Assembly: GCA_965206365.1 (NCBI GenBank)
Contig: CBDBJL010000002.1
Span: 1-64,000, forward strand
Direction: 5' to 3'
DNA length: 64,000 bases
Source of the DNA: CBDBJL01 sp965206365
Lineage (GTDB): Bacteria > Pseudomonadota > Alphaproteobacteria > JABAAW01 > JAHZMA01
This document shows, in pieces, positions 11,257 to 20,210 of this stretch (the stretch's first letter is position 1; every line of letters begins with the position of its first letter). The position numbers and the translations under genes were made by a program. Under the pieces are notes generated by a model. The model was given only the letters and a program-made list of their open reading frames with translations, searched no databases and was not told the DNA's origin.

Positions 11257-12225
11257 ATGATGCCAACAAAAACATCTGCAAAATTACCTAATAACGCGGT
11301 TATTAGCATCCAGGGACTGAAAAAAAAATATGGGATCGGGGATCATACTGTAATGGCTTTGAAAGGAATCGATATAGATATTCCCAAGGGGAGTATTTTT
11401 GGGCTTTTAGGACCTAATGGTGCCGGAAAATCTACGTTAATCAATATACTGGGTGGGCTTACAATTAAAAGTGAGGGTAAGGTAAGGATTGCTGATTATG
11501 ATCTAGATTATTCGCCACGCAATGCCAGAGGTGCTATTGGGATTGTGCCACAAGAAATCAATATGGATCCTTTTTTTACTCCACGCCAATCATTAGAGAT
11601 GATTTCTGGGCTTTATGGGGTTGCCAAGAAGAATCGGATTACCGATGAAATTTTGCATGCAGTTGGGTTAATGGATAAAGCAGATTCTTATTCACGGAAA
11701 CTTTCAGGCGGAATGCAGAGGCGACTTTTGGTGGCCAAGGCGATGGTGCATGAACCTGAAATTTTGGTGTTAGACGAGCCTACTGCAGGCGTTGACATTA
11801 CGTTACGGAAGCAATTATGGGATTATGTGTATGAAATTAATCAGAAAAAAGGGACAACAATTTTACTGACAACGCATTATTTAGAAGAAGCTGAAGAAAT
11901 GTGTGACCAAATTGCGATTATTAACCATGGTGAATTAATTGCCAATACCAGCAAAAAAGAAATGTTGAAATTGGTAGATATTAAAACTTTGGAGGTTACT
12001 TTCGTAGCAGAAATTAAGGATATCCCCGATTCTTTGAAGAAGTTTGATGTTCAACAAATTATGCCAAATATTTTGGCAATTCATTATAGTCAAGCAAAGG
12101 CAAGTGCAGGTGAAATTATTACCTTATTGCAAAAAGAAAAAATTGAAATTAGTGAAATTACAACATGTCAGGCAGATTTAGAGAAAGTTTTCTTAAATTT
12201 AACAGAAAACCAAACGGCAAAATAA
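11257..12225 (+). CDS. ABC transporter ATP-binding protein (ABC-2 type)
   Basis: A 322-residue ATPase subunit of an ABC-2-type exporter. It has Walker A (GPNGAGKST, about 52-60), a Q-loop region, the signature LSGGMQRR near 149 and Walker B with D-loop (LVLDEPTAGVD, about 170-180), followed by the switch His in LTTHYLEEAE. The C-terminal 70 residues form the extra domain common in this group. No permease gene follows; the next gene encodes a DUF502 protein. The partner must therefore be elsewhere or lost. Start ATG 11257 has two more Met codons close behind, so the exact start is uncertain by one codon. Confidence 0.92.
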   Translation: MMPTKTSAKLPNNAVISIQGLKKKYGIGDHTVMALKGIDIDIPKGSIFGLLGPNGAGKSTLINILGGLTIKSEGKVRIADYDLDYSPRNARGAIGIVPQEINMDPFFTPRQSLEMISGLYGVAKKNRITDEILHAVGLMDKADSYSRKLSGGMQRRLLVAKAMVHEPEILVLDEPTAGVDITLRKQLWDYVYEINQKKGTTILLTTHYLEEAEEMCDQIAIINHGELIANTSKKEMLKLVDIKTLEVTFVAEIKDIPDSLKKFDVQQIMPNILAIHYSQAKASAGEIITLLQKEKIEISEITTCQADLEKVFLNLTENQTAK

Positions 12226-12288
12226 TTCGATAATTTCAAGGATATAGCTCTGTAAAAATATCTTTAAAATTAAAAGGAAACGATCACA

Positions 12289-13002
12289 ATGATGAAAAAA
12301 ACAACACCTCATAAACAAAGGAAAACCTTAATCACTTGGTTGCGCCAAGCTTTTCTTGCCGGAATATTGGTAACAACCCCTTTCATTGCTACAGTGAGTA
12401 TTGCGGTATGGCTGATTGATACGATTGACAATAAAATTGTTCCTTTATTGCCCAAAAGTTGGAAAATTGCTGATATTATTAGTGCAATCCCGGGCGGTGG
12501 TGTTATTGTGTTGATCGTAGGGCTTACTTTAATCGGTGGCTTGGCAGGGGGATTGATTGGGCGCGGTATTGTTAATTTTTTTGAAAAAATACTGGATAGA
12601 ACACCTTTGCGGGTTTTCTACAATACTGTGAAGCAAATTATGCAAACAATGTTTCAAGGGCAAAATAATGCGTTTAAAAAACCAGTTATGATTGAATATC
12701 CTAGAAAAAACGTGTGGGCAGTTGGCTTTATTACCAATGAGGAATTTGATTCTAAACTCGCAAAAAGTACTGGAAATAAAAATATGATTAGTATTTTTTT
12801 ACCAACAACGCCCAACCCCACCTCGGGATTTTTATTGTTTGTTCCTAAAGAAGATTTGTATCCTTTGGATATGAGCGTGGAAGAGGCGATTAAACTGGTT
12901 ATTTCAGCAGGAATTGTTACGGAAATTGCGAAGGAAAAAAATAATCACAATCAAAAAGAAAGGTTGTCTAGCCAAATAAAAACGATAATAGATCAATGTT
13001 AA
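12289..13002 (+). CDS. DUF502 family membrane protein
   Basis: A 237-residue protein with a basic N-terminus and two membrane segments (about residues 20-47 and 65-92, the second rich in glycine: GGLAGGLIGRG). These are followed by a soluble domain carrying the family's NTVKQIMQTMF and TTPNPTSGFLLFVP stretches. This is the usual length and layout of DUF502, whose function is not established. An AAGGAAA ribosome-binding site precedes the ATG. Its 3' end overlaps the converging TauE/SafE gene by 35 bases. Confidence 0.85.
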   Translation: MMKKTTPHKQRKTLITWLRQAFLAGILVTTPFIATVSIAVWLIDTIDNKIVPLLPKSWKIADIISAIPGGGVIVLIVGLTLIGGLAGGLIGRGIVNFFEKILDRTPLRVFYNTVKQIMQTMFQGQNNAFKKPVMIEYPRKNVWAVGFITNEEFDSKLAKSTGNKNMISIFLPTTPNPTSGFLLFVPKEDLYPLDMSVEEAIKLVISAGIVTEIAKEKNNHNQKERLSSQIKTIIDQC

Positions 13003-13867
13003 AGGTTGATAATGTCAGATTAATGCTGAGGAAAAGCATAAAATAACCAAAAAATCGTTTCAAATAAGTTATATTCAAACCATGCGCTGTGCGTACGCCA
13101 AAACGCACTGAAATCAGTCCCGTAATGATCGTAAACGGAACTACCGCTAGATTAACATAACCCAAAGCGAAAGGGGGGCGTCCGGAAATTCCTAAACCCT
13201 GAATGGCAAAAGTGATTGCAGCTGGAAGGGTGAGTGAGATGTTAATTGCCGATGCCGTGGCGATGGCGCGATGAATCGGCATTTTCATGGAAGTGAGGAT
13301 CGGCACCGAAAGTGCCCCGCCACCAATACCGATTAGTGAGGCTAACGAGCTTAGAGAATAAGCAATGATGCCGTGAACCCCCCAATGCAAATTTTTGTGA
13401 AATTTTTTGGCATGAAAAGAGGTTTCTTCCGAAGGTTTTTCGAGAGCCTTGTTGTGGAAATGAGAGCGTATAATCATGTTGATCGCATTGTAGAATAAAA
13501 CCGTGGCAAAGAGAATGCGAATTGTATCGCTAGAAAAATGCTGGGCAAGGATGCCACCGCTGATGCCACCTAAAATGAGGAAAGGAAGCCATTTTTTTAG
13601 CAATATAATATCCAAAGCACCATGTTTGCTGTGAGCGATTGCGGCTGAGGTTGAGGTGGCAACGATGGTGGTAAGCGATGTTCCTACAGCGACTTGAATT
13701 GCAATTTCTGGATCATAACCTGAAGTTGTTAATAAATAAAAAGATAAGGGAACAAATAACCAGCCCCCGCCAACACCTAATAAACCGTTAACAAAACCGG
13801 CAATGATCCCACCAAGAAGATAAGGGCAGAGGCTCAAAAAAATGATCGTGAAAGTAGAAAAATCCAT
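12968..13867 (-). CDS. TauE/SafE family sulfite/anion exporter-like membrane protein
   Basis: A 299-residue polytopic inner-membrane protein with about eight hydrophobic segments. It carries the two half-repeats typical of TauE/SafE, each with a glycine-rich motif (GFVNGLLGVGGGWLFVPL near the N-terminus, SLIGIGGGALSVPIL in the second half). Family members move sulfite, sulfoacetate or related anions; the substrate here is not predictable. It sits next to recO on the same strand and converges on the DUF502 gene. It is about 5 kb from the sulfation operon, so any link to sulfur metabolism is only a guess. Confidence 0.88.
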   Translation of the reverse strand: MDFSTFTIIFLSLCPYLLGGIIAGFVNGLLGVGGGWLFVPLSFYLLTTSGYDPEIAIQVAVGTSLTTIVATSTSAAIAHSKHGALDIILLKKWLPFLILGGISGGILAQHFSSDTIRILFATVLFYNAINMIIRSHFHNKALEKPSEETSFHAKKFHKNLHWGVHGIIAYSLSSLASLIGIGGGALSVPILTSMKMPIHRAIATASAINISLTLPAAITFAIQGLGISGRPPFALGYVNLAVVPFTIITGLISVRFGVRTAHGLNITYLKRFFGYFMLFLSINLTLSTFNIDLLSFLFG

Positions 13868-13884
13868 GAAAATGATGTCTTTAT

Positions 13885-14643
13885 TTACGTTAAATTCTGA
13901 GTTAAATTTTGCCGAATTTCGGGCAAGCCTGAAGATCTGTTGCCAAGAGTGAGAAATTGTTTTTCTAAGAAAAAACCCGTTAATTTTAAGCCTTCTTGCA
14001 AATCATGGAAGTGAATTTTATTTTTCAAGGGGTTATCATCGCCGTAATGAATAGCATAGAGCGGGTTTAAAAATACCGGCAAGGATAGTAATTTATTTCG
14101 CCAAGCTTTCCCTTTGGCCTGTTCTTGCGTAATTGCACGTCCAGTATTGGGGGATACAAATCGTAGATCTTTGTTGGTTCCAGTTAGGGCACATCGATTT
14201 AGATCTAAGCCAAAACCAGTATGGCGCAAAAAGGCTAATTCCCATTGGATATAGCCAATAATTTTGGTGGAAATATCTTCTTTTTGGTGGAGCTGATTTA
14301 AAAGAAGTAAAGTAGAGTGATAAAGTAGCGGCGTTGGATCACGTTCAGCTAAGCCTGTGCATAATAGGCTAAGAGCCGATTGTAACAGTAACAGCGATTG
14401 CATATCATTGGCGATATGGGCGAAAATTTCTTGTTTGGGATGAAGTTGAATTTGCCCTAATTGTTCCGAGAGCCGACTGCGCCATTTGGTGATGAATAGA
14501 TTTCCAGCTTGGGGGCGAGTTTTCCCAGCAAAGCGTATGAAGCCAGCATGTCGACCCTGTTTTTGGCAGAATAATTCGACGCGCAGACTGCGCTCACCAT
14601 AACGCGTACTCGTAAGAAGAATTCCATCATCCAACCATTCCAT
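13885..14643 (-). CDS. recO: DNA repair protein RecO
   Basis: RecO loads RecA on SSB-coated single strands with RecR in the RecFOR pathway. The 252-residue protein has the N-terminal OB-fold opening (DDGILLTSTRYGERSLRVEL, then GRHAGFIRFAGKTRP). Its helical C-terminal domain contains LLLLNQL, the WELAFLRHTGFGLDL motif and CALTGT, where other RecO proteins have a zinc site; only one Cys remains visible here. Its stop lies 17 bases from the TauE/SafE start, so the two may be co-transcribed. Confidence 0.93.
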   Translation of the reverse strand: MEWLDDGILLTSTRYGERSLRVELFCQKQGRHAGFIRFAGKTRPQAGNLFITKWRSRLSEQLGQIQLHPKQEIFAHIANDMQSLLLLQSALSLLCTGLAERDPTPLLYHSTLLLLNQLHQKEDISTKIIGYIQWELAFLRHTGFGLDLNRCALTGTNKDLRFVSPNTGRAITQEQAKGKAWRNKLLSLPVFLNPLYAIHYGDDNPLKNKIHFHDLQEGLKLTGFFLEKQFLTLGNRSSGLPEIRQNLTQNLT

Positions 14644-14774
14644 ATTGATACCTTAATTATTTTGCTGATTATGGCGAGATTTTTGCAGAAATTGATTGCA
14701 TATCCAAAAATCTCAGGTTAGCCTTTAAGTAATAAGCGAAAACTTCTTCATTTTCCATTAAAGAGTGAATTATT

Positions 14775-16157
14775 ATGGTGATAAATCCACAAGATATTCA
14801 AAAATTAGGGGATATTTTTGGGAAACAATTCAGTACGAATCAAAATATTCGCGATCATCATAGTCATGGCGAAGATATTGTTCGTTTCGGGTTGCCTGCA
14901 GGGGTGATTTTTGCCGAAACGGTTGATGATGTTGTGAAAACTGTGAAATTTTGCCAAAGTCAGAAGATGATCATGGTGGCTTTTGGTGCCGGAACCTCGC
15001 TTGAGGGGCATGTGGCTGTTGGAGCTAATGGGATCTCTTTAGATTTAAGTAGGATGCAGCAAATTATTACGATTTCACCAGAAAACAGAACAGCACGGAT
15101 TATGGCAGGGGTGACTCGGCAACAGCTAAATAGGGCTTTGGCGCAATCAGGATTGTTTTTCTCGGTAGATCCAGGCTCGCACGCTACAATTGGTGGGATG
15201 GCAGCAACGGGGGCTTCGGGTACGAATAGTGTGCGTTATGGAACAATTCGGGATAATATTCTCTCGATGCAAGTGGTGATGGCTTCGGGCGAGGTGGTTG
15301 AAACCGCTACCCAGGCACGAAAATCATCAGCAGGTTATAATTTTACCCAATTGCTGATCGGTTCGGAAGGAACATTGGGCATTATTACCGAATTATTGGT
15401 AAAATTGCACCCGATAGTAGATTATATTTGTGTGTTGAGCTGTCAATTTGCATCGGAAGAAGCTGCGATTGCCAGTGTTATTGAAATTTTACAAATCGGA
15501 ATTGCGATGGCACGAATTGAATTCATCGATGCTACGCAAATGGCGGCATCGATCGCCTATTCAGCTTTGGATCATTTTGCAGTGCAACCAACTTTATTTT
15601 TAGAATTTAGTGGAATTTCTCAAGCGGTACAAGAAGAAGTCGCTTGTGTAGAAGCCATTATTATTGGGCAAGGCGGGCATAATTTACAGCGCGCCGATAA
15701 AACTGAGGCGCGTAATATTTTATGGCAAGCGCGGCACAATGCTTTATATGCAGCTTTGGCAAGTGTGCCAGGTTCGAAGGCGGTTATTACCGATTCATGT
15801 GTGCCGATTAATCAGTTGGCAATTACGCTGAAACAGGCCCGCAAATTAATTGCCAAGTCGGGGCTACAGGCGCCGATTGTTGGGCATGTCGGCGAAGGCA
15901 ATTTCCATGCGCAAATTTTGGTACCGTGCAAAAATGATATTCTAGATCAGGATGCACTGCTGCGGGCAAGAAATCTTTCCCAGCAAATTAGCCAGCTCGC
16001 CATTGCCCATGGCGGTAGCTGTAGTGGGGAACATGGCATTGGTTGCGGGAAAATAGATTATCTGGCCCAGCAGCATGGTGATTTAATTCCATGGATGCGA
16101 GCCATCAAACAGGCTTTGGATCCGAATTACATTTTAAATCCGAATAAAATATTTTAA
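14775..16157 (+). CDS. FAD-linked D-2-hydroxyacid (D-lactate-type) dehydrogenase
   Basis: A 460-residue flavoprotein of the vanillyl-alcohol-oxidase family. The FAD-binding half contains the PP-loop AFGAGTSLEGH, DPGSHATIGGMAATGASG and GSEGTLGIITELLVKLHP. The C-terminal cap ends with the family's VGHVGEGNFHAQI and GGSCSGEHGIGCGK metal/substrate motifs and the terminal LDPNYILNPNKIF. This is the D-lactate dehydrogenase (cytochrome)/GlcD group, which oxidises D-lactate, glycolate or similar acids and feeds electrons to the respiratory chain. Which acid is used cannot be decided. It is monocistronic. Confidence 0.92.
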   Translation: MVINPQDIQKLGDIFGKQFSTNQNIRDHHSHGEDIVRFGLPAGVIFAETVDDVVKTVKFCQSQKMIMVAFGAGTSLEGHVAVGANGISLDLSRMQQIITISPENRTARIMAGVTRQQLNRALAQSGLFFSVDPGSHATIGGMAATGASGTNSVRYGTIRDNILSMQVVMASGEVVETATQARKSSAGYNFTQLLIGSEGTLGIITELLVKLHPIVDYICVLSCQFASEEAAIASVIEILQIGIAMARIEFIDATQMAASIAYSALDHFAVQPTLFLEFSGISQAVQEEVACVEAIIIGQGGHNLQRADKTEARNILWQARHNALYAALASVPGSKAVITDSCVPINQLAITLKQARKLIAKSGLQAPIVGHVGEGNFHAQILVPCKNDILDQDALLRARNLSQQISQLAIAHGGSCSGEHGIGCGKIDYLAQQHGDLIPWMRAIKQALDPNYILNPNKIF

Positions 16158-16234
16158 CAATTCCTTCATTGCTGAGAAAATATACAAAAATTATAATGAG
16201 GGCATAACATAAAACAAGCAACGGATCAATAAGA

Positions 16235-17509
16235 ATGACTGAGATCAATATCCCTAACCGCACGATTTTTTGCAAGGATAATCTTGATATTATCCAAGGC
16301 ATTAATAGCCGTTCGGTTGACTTAATTTATCTTGACCCGCCTTTTCATAAAAAGAAAATATTTACAGCCCCGATTGGCAGTAGCGCAGAAGGTGCCTCTT
16401 TTTCAGATATTTTTCGGGAAGAAGATGTGAAAGATGAATGGGTGCAAACCCTTCAAGAAGAACATTATCATGTTTTTATTTTTTTACAGGGGGTGAAAAA
16501 TATAGAAGGTTGGAATAGTTATAATTTTTGTTACCTTACCTATATGGCAATTCGCTTAATAGGATGTTACAGAATTCTAAAAGAGACGGCAAGCCTGTAT
16601 TTACATTGCGACCCAACGATGAGCCATTATCTAAAATTATTGCTAGATTGTATTTTTAAGGAAGGCAATTTTAGAAATGAAATTATTTGGCATTATAGGC
16701 GTTGGACCGGAAAAGCAAAAAAGTTTCAATCCTTACATGATACGATATTATTTTACACAAAAAGCAGTGAGTATGTTTTTAACAATCTCTATACAAACTA
16801 TACAATAGGGTCTCGAGAACGAAAACAGCAAGGGATTTTGCATCGTTTTAAGCAAGGAGAAAAATATTTCGTTAGCAATTCAGCTGTTGATGAACAAGGC
16901 GTTAGAGAAAATGATGTCTGGCACATCCCTTTTATTGCTCCATCAGCAAAAGAACGAACAGGTTATCCTACCCAAAAACCGCTGGCATTGCTTGAGCGTA
17001 TTATCCAAGCTTCCAGCAATGAAAATGATGTTGTGTTAGACCCTTTTTGTGGTTGCGCTACCACTTGCATAGCCGCTGAAAAATTAGGCAGGCAATGGAT
17101 CGGGATTGATGTTTCGGTGAAAGCGTATGAATTGGTGCAAGAAAGGCTGAAAAAAGAAGTGCCCGTCGATTTATTTCGAGGTAAGCCTAAATTTTCCACC
17201 TCTGTCCCGAAAAGAGATGATGATGGCTATGAAGCCATTCCAAAGAAATGGGTTTATGTGATTTCTCATGCGCAATATGATGGCGAATATAAGGTTGGCA
17301 TTGCCAAAAATTGGCAAGCGCGTTTGAATGCTTATCAAACATCTGAGCCAAACTGCGGCTACCAGCTAGAATATAAGCTTGAAACCGAGAAATATCGGGA
17401 GCTTGAAAAATATATTCATGAAAAGTTTGATAATCGTCATAAATGGGTGCGGGCTGATTTGAATCAACTTATTCGTGAAATGGAACATTATGCTTATTCA
17501 GAATGTTAA
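16235..17509 (+). CDS. DNA methyltransferase (beta class) fused to a GIY-YIG/T5orf172-like domain
   Basis: A 424-residue fusion. Residues 1-310 are an amino-methyltransferase: the catalytic DPPF motif at 34-37 comes before the SAM-binding motif DPFCGCATT at about 269-277 and GID near 290, with YPTQKPLALLERII between. This order defines the beta class of N4-cytosine/N6-adenine enzymes. Residues from about 329 to the end (KKWVYVISHAQ, YKVGIAKNWQARL, ELEKYIHEKF) resemble the T5orf172/MUG113 branch of the GIY-YIG fold, with the conserved Arg and Glu visible. No restriction gene is adjacent. It could be an orphan regulatory methylase or a single-chain modification enzyme; cleavage activity is unproven. 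Confidence 0.9.
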   Translation: MTEINIPNRTIFCKDNLDIIQGINSRSVDLIYLDPPFHKKKIFTAPIGSSAEGASFSDIFREEDVKDEWVQTLQEEHYHVFIFLQGVKNIEGWNSYNFCYLTYMAIRLIGCYRILKETASLYLHCDPTMSHYLKLLLDCIFKEGNFRNEIIWHYRRWTGKAKKFQSLHDTILFYTKSSEYVFNNLYTNYTIGSRERKQQGILHRFKQGEKYFVSNSAVDEQGVRENDVWHIPFIAPSAKERTGYPTQKPLALLERIIQASSNENDVVLDPFCGCATTCIAAEKLGRQWIGIDVSVKAYELVQERLKKEVPVDLFRGKPKFSTSVPKRDDDGYEAIPKKWVYVISHAQYDGEYKVGIAKNWQARLNAYQTSEPNCGYQLEYKLETEKYRELEKYIHEKFDNRHKWVRADLNQLIREMEHYAYSEC

Positions 17510-17576
17510 TTTCCAAACATTGATGTACAAACATTGATGTGAAATTGTAGCCATAAACTTCACAATATTTTAAAGA

Positions 17577-18486
17577 TTATAAATTTAAGGGTTGCAAGGC
17601 TTTCGTAATAAGCTTGGTGCGTTGACTATTTTTTATCGGAATAATCTTGGCAAATAGACCCGTATTGCTGGTTAAATTTTGTTTGAAAGGCGCGATTAAT
17701 GCCCCATTTTCCAGGTAGCGTTCGATCAAACCCCTCCAGCCCAAAGCCATTTCCTGCCCAAAGATGCGGCCTCAAGCAAATAGGCATATTGCTGAAACGA
17801 GCTTGGTTTCATATTGATACTTCCAAGCGCATGATGCTGGAAAAATTGCTGCCAGCTCATCCAACCATCATTACGTTTGGCCAATTCTAGTAAGGGCAAA
17901 TTTGTGGGTTCGCTCAAAAAATTATCAATAATTTTGCGATGGTTTTGATAGAAAATTGGCGCGCAAACCGGCGTTACATTTTTACGCAGTAACAAATGAT
18001 GGTGCGGATTGTTGCGTTGGCTTTTATGCCAAACCAGTTGAATATCAATGGTGGTGGCATCTAACAAATCTTGTTGTTCATATTCTATGGTTAAAATATG
18101 AATATCGATATTCTCGCCCAATGCTTTCTGTAATTTATGGAAGCGTGGCATAACATAAAGATGCGATATTTCGTGCGAGCAAGTTAGGGTGAGTTGGTGA
18201 ATTTTTGGATATTCACGAATAATTTCTATTAGTTTTTCTAATTGATCAAGGTTATTGCGAATCCCTGCATGAAGCATTTCGCCCTTTTGGGTAAGAATAA
18301 TGTTTTTACGATCACGAATGAATAAATCAACATTTAGCGATAATTCTAGCATCTGCACATAGCGACTAATTGCAGGCTGAGAGGTGTTTAAAGCTTTTGC
18401 TGCTTGGGTAAAACTTTTGGTTTCTGCGGTTTTTTCAAAAGCCAGTAAACTTTTAATCGAGGTAAGCTGGCGCGATTTTTTCCCAT
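17577..18486 (-). pseudogene. LysR-type regulator, broken by two frameshifts
   Basis: A LysR-family transcription factor gene in three frames. MGKNRASL is read from ATG 18486, then the frame shifts near 18462 (TTACC where TTAACC would keep frame). It continues with a good winged-helix start (TSIKSLLAFEKTAETKSF, QAAKALNTSQPAISRYVQML) and the effector domain. Near 17758 a second one-base loss turns a sequence that should read EMALGWRGLIERYLENG into a stop. The restored frame runs to TAA at 17577-17579. It is divergent from the sulfation operon, the usual position of its regulator. Both lesions are single-base, so sequencing error is possible. Confidence 0.8.
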
Positions 18487-18501
18487 AATTTTCAATCTAT
18501 C

Positions 18502-18517
18502 ATATCAATTTCGATAT
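18502..18517. promoter_or_regulatory. Candidate palindromic operator between lysR and the sulfation operon
   Basis: ATATC-AATTTC-GATAT forms a five-base inverted repeat with a six-base centre in the 147-bp divergent gap. LysR regulators usually bind imperfect dyads of this kind, though the classic T-N11-A spacing is not matched exactly. The rest of the gap is very AT-rich. Confidence 0.3.
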
Positions 18518-18650
18518 AACAATATGTAGAAATAATATTAGACAGATGACGATAAAAAAAATACTATCAATAATAACCAAAATGAATATTATCATAAATA
18601 TGCTTTACCTTTTATCAGATTATGATTAAAAAGTGGATGAAAGAAAAAAT

Positions 18651-19457
18651 ATGCCTAGCTCGCTAGCACCTAAAATAATTTACCCGCGCTATCTTGCCCA
18701 TGCAGGTTTTGTTACCACGCCACGTTATTTTGACGATTCCCCGCAACAATTTTTAGAAGTGGCACCGGCAAAAACAGGGATTTTGCAACGGGTGAATCAT
18801 GTTGAAAAATATCAATACCAACTTTCACAGCGGCGGGATCATTTTTCCCTATTGGGCGAATCAGCGCAATGTTTGGCAGAGGCAAAATGCCATGTTATTG
18901 GGCAAGTAGGAAGCAATTGGGTGCATTGCAATGGTACTTCTCCCGATGACATTATCAGAATTTGCGATGATATCTCTGCAAAAATTGGTGTCCCTTTTTT
19001 CATGGCAGGGCAATGTTTGGTAGAGGGATTAAAGGCAATTGGTGCCAAAAAAATTACCGTTGTTAATGGTTATTATCGCGATGATTGGAGCGCGGGCATT
19101 AATGGCTATTTGACAAAGGCTGGCTTTGAAATTTTATGGGCGGGTGATTTAATCGCGCAAGGCATTGTCAAAGATCATGACGAGAAATTAGCGATCGAAG
19201 AAATAACCTTTTGGGATTATCCCAACTATATGATGCTAGCAGCAACCATAGATGCCCATAAACGCGCCCCCAAAGCCGATGCGATTGTGCAAACTGGGGC
19301 TGGGTTTCGAATGTTGCAAATTGTAGATAGTGCTGAAGGAATCACAGGCAAACCAGTGATTGCTTCAGATTTTGCCTTATATTGGGCAATGCTCAAGGCG
19401 TTGGGTTTGTCAGCCAATTATGGTTATGGGTCTTTATTGGCGAGTTTGAAAGGATAA
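18651..19457 (+). CDS. Asp/Glu racemase / maleate isomerase / arylmalonate decarboxylase-like protein
   Basis: About 268 residues from ATG 18651; an in-frame GTG at 18633 is an alternative start. The protein resembles the two-lobed Asp/Glu racemase superfamily, especially the maleate cis-trans isomerase/AMDase branch (VEGLKAIGAKKITVVNGYY in the first lobe; IVQTGAGFRMLQIVD and GKPVIASDFALYWAMLKALGL in the second). The second-lobe position that normally holds the catalytic Cys appears to be Gly. A Cys is present in MAGQCLVEGL of the first lobe. It starts the sulfation operon with 6 bases to the next gene, so it may make or tailor the molecule to be sulfated. That role is inference. Confidence 0.75.
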   Translation: MPSSLAPKIIYPRYLAHAGFVTTPRYFDDSPQQFLEVAPAKTGILQRVNHVEKYQYQLSQRRDHFSLLGESAQCLAEAKCHVIGQVGSNWVHCNGTSPDDIIRICDDISAKIGVPFFMAGQCLVEGLKAIGAKKITVVNGYYRDDWSAGINGYLTKAGFEILWAGDLIAQGIVKDHDEKLAIEEITFWDYPNYMMLAATIDAHKRAPKADAIVQTGAGFRMLQIVDSAEGITGKPVIASDFALYWAMLKALGLSANYGYGSLLASLKG

Positions 19458-19463
19458 TTTACG

Positions 19464-20207
19464 ATGAGAAAAATTCTGGCATTATGGGCAACGCCACGTT
19501 CTACCTCGACTGCATTTGAATGGATGATGCGCCAAAGAGATGATTTATCGTGTTGGCACGAACCGTTTGGAGAAGCTTGGTATCAGGGTGAAGAGCCAAG
19601 ATGGCCGCGTTTTGAACCTAGCAAACCAACCACCAAGGGGCTCAGCCTTGAATCTGTTTGGGAAAATCTTAAAAAAGATGCCACCGCAAAAGATGTTTTT
19701 ATTAAAGATTTTCCGCATTATGTTTTGCATATGTGGCGTCCGGGCTGTATGGAATTTGACCATTTCACCCATAGTTTTTTAATTCGGGATCCGGCGAAAG
19801 TTTTAACCTCTATGTACAAATATTGGCCAGATTTTCATTTGTTGGAATCTGCATTTGCCGAACAAAGAATGCTTTATGATGGGTTGTTTGCGTATTATGG
19901 GGTTCGCCCACCGGTGATTGATTCCGATGATTTATTAGACAACCCTAATGGGATTGTACAGGCTTATTGCGATGCGGTTGGTATCCCTTTCATATCGGAA
20001 GCTTTAAGCTGGGAGCCTAGTGCTCAAGCTTTTAGCTGGTATGATGGGGGGTCGTGGCATGATAATTTAAGGGGATCAACGGGGCTTCAGCGCCAAGAGA
20101 GAAAATATATCGATATTGTGAAGGCGCCAGATCGGGTTCAGCTGATTTATGATTTGGTGATGCCACATTATCAATATTTATACCAATACCGGTTGCAGGT
20201 AAAATAA
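19464..20207 (+). CDS. Sulfotransferase family protein
   Basis: A 247-residue P-loop protein. The N-terminus LWATPRSTSTAFEWMM fits the 5'-phosphosulfate-binding loop of sulfotransferases, and SFLIRDPAKVLTSMYKYW fits the 3'-phosphate-binding strand-helix with its conserved Arg and Ser. WHEPFGEAWY follows the first motif as in the bacterial sulfotransferase-like group. It would transfer sulfate from PAPS to an unknown acceptor in the cytoplasm. The next three genes make PAPS and remove PAP, which strongly supports PAPS as the donor. It lies 6 bases after the racemase-like gene and 3 bases before cysD. Confidence 0.85.
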   Translation: MRKILALWATPRSTSTAFEWMMRQRDDLSCWHEPFGEAWYQGEEPRWPRFEPSKPTTKGLSLESVWENLKKDATAKDVFIKDFPHYVLHMWRPGCMEFDHFTHSFLIRDPAKVLTSMYKYWPDFHLLESAFAEQRMLYDGLFAYYGVRPPVIDSDDLLDNPNGIVQAYCDAVGIPFISEALSWEPSAQAFSWYDGGSWHDNLRGSTGLQRQERKYIDIVKAPDRVQLIYDLVMPHYQYLYQYRLQVK

Positions 20208-20210
20208 ATT

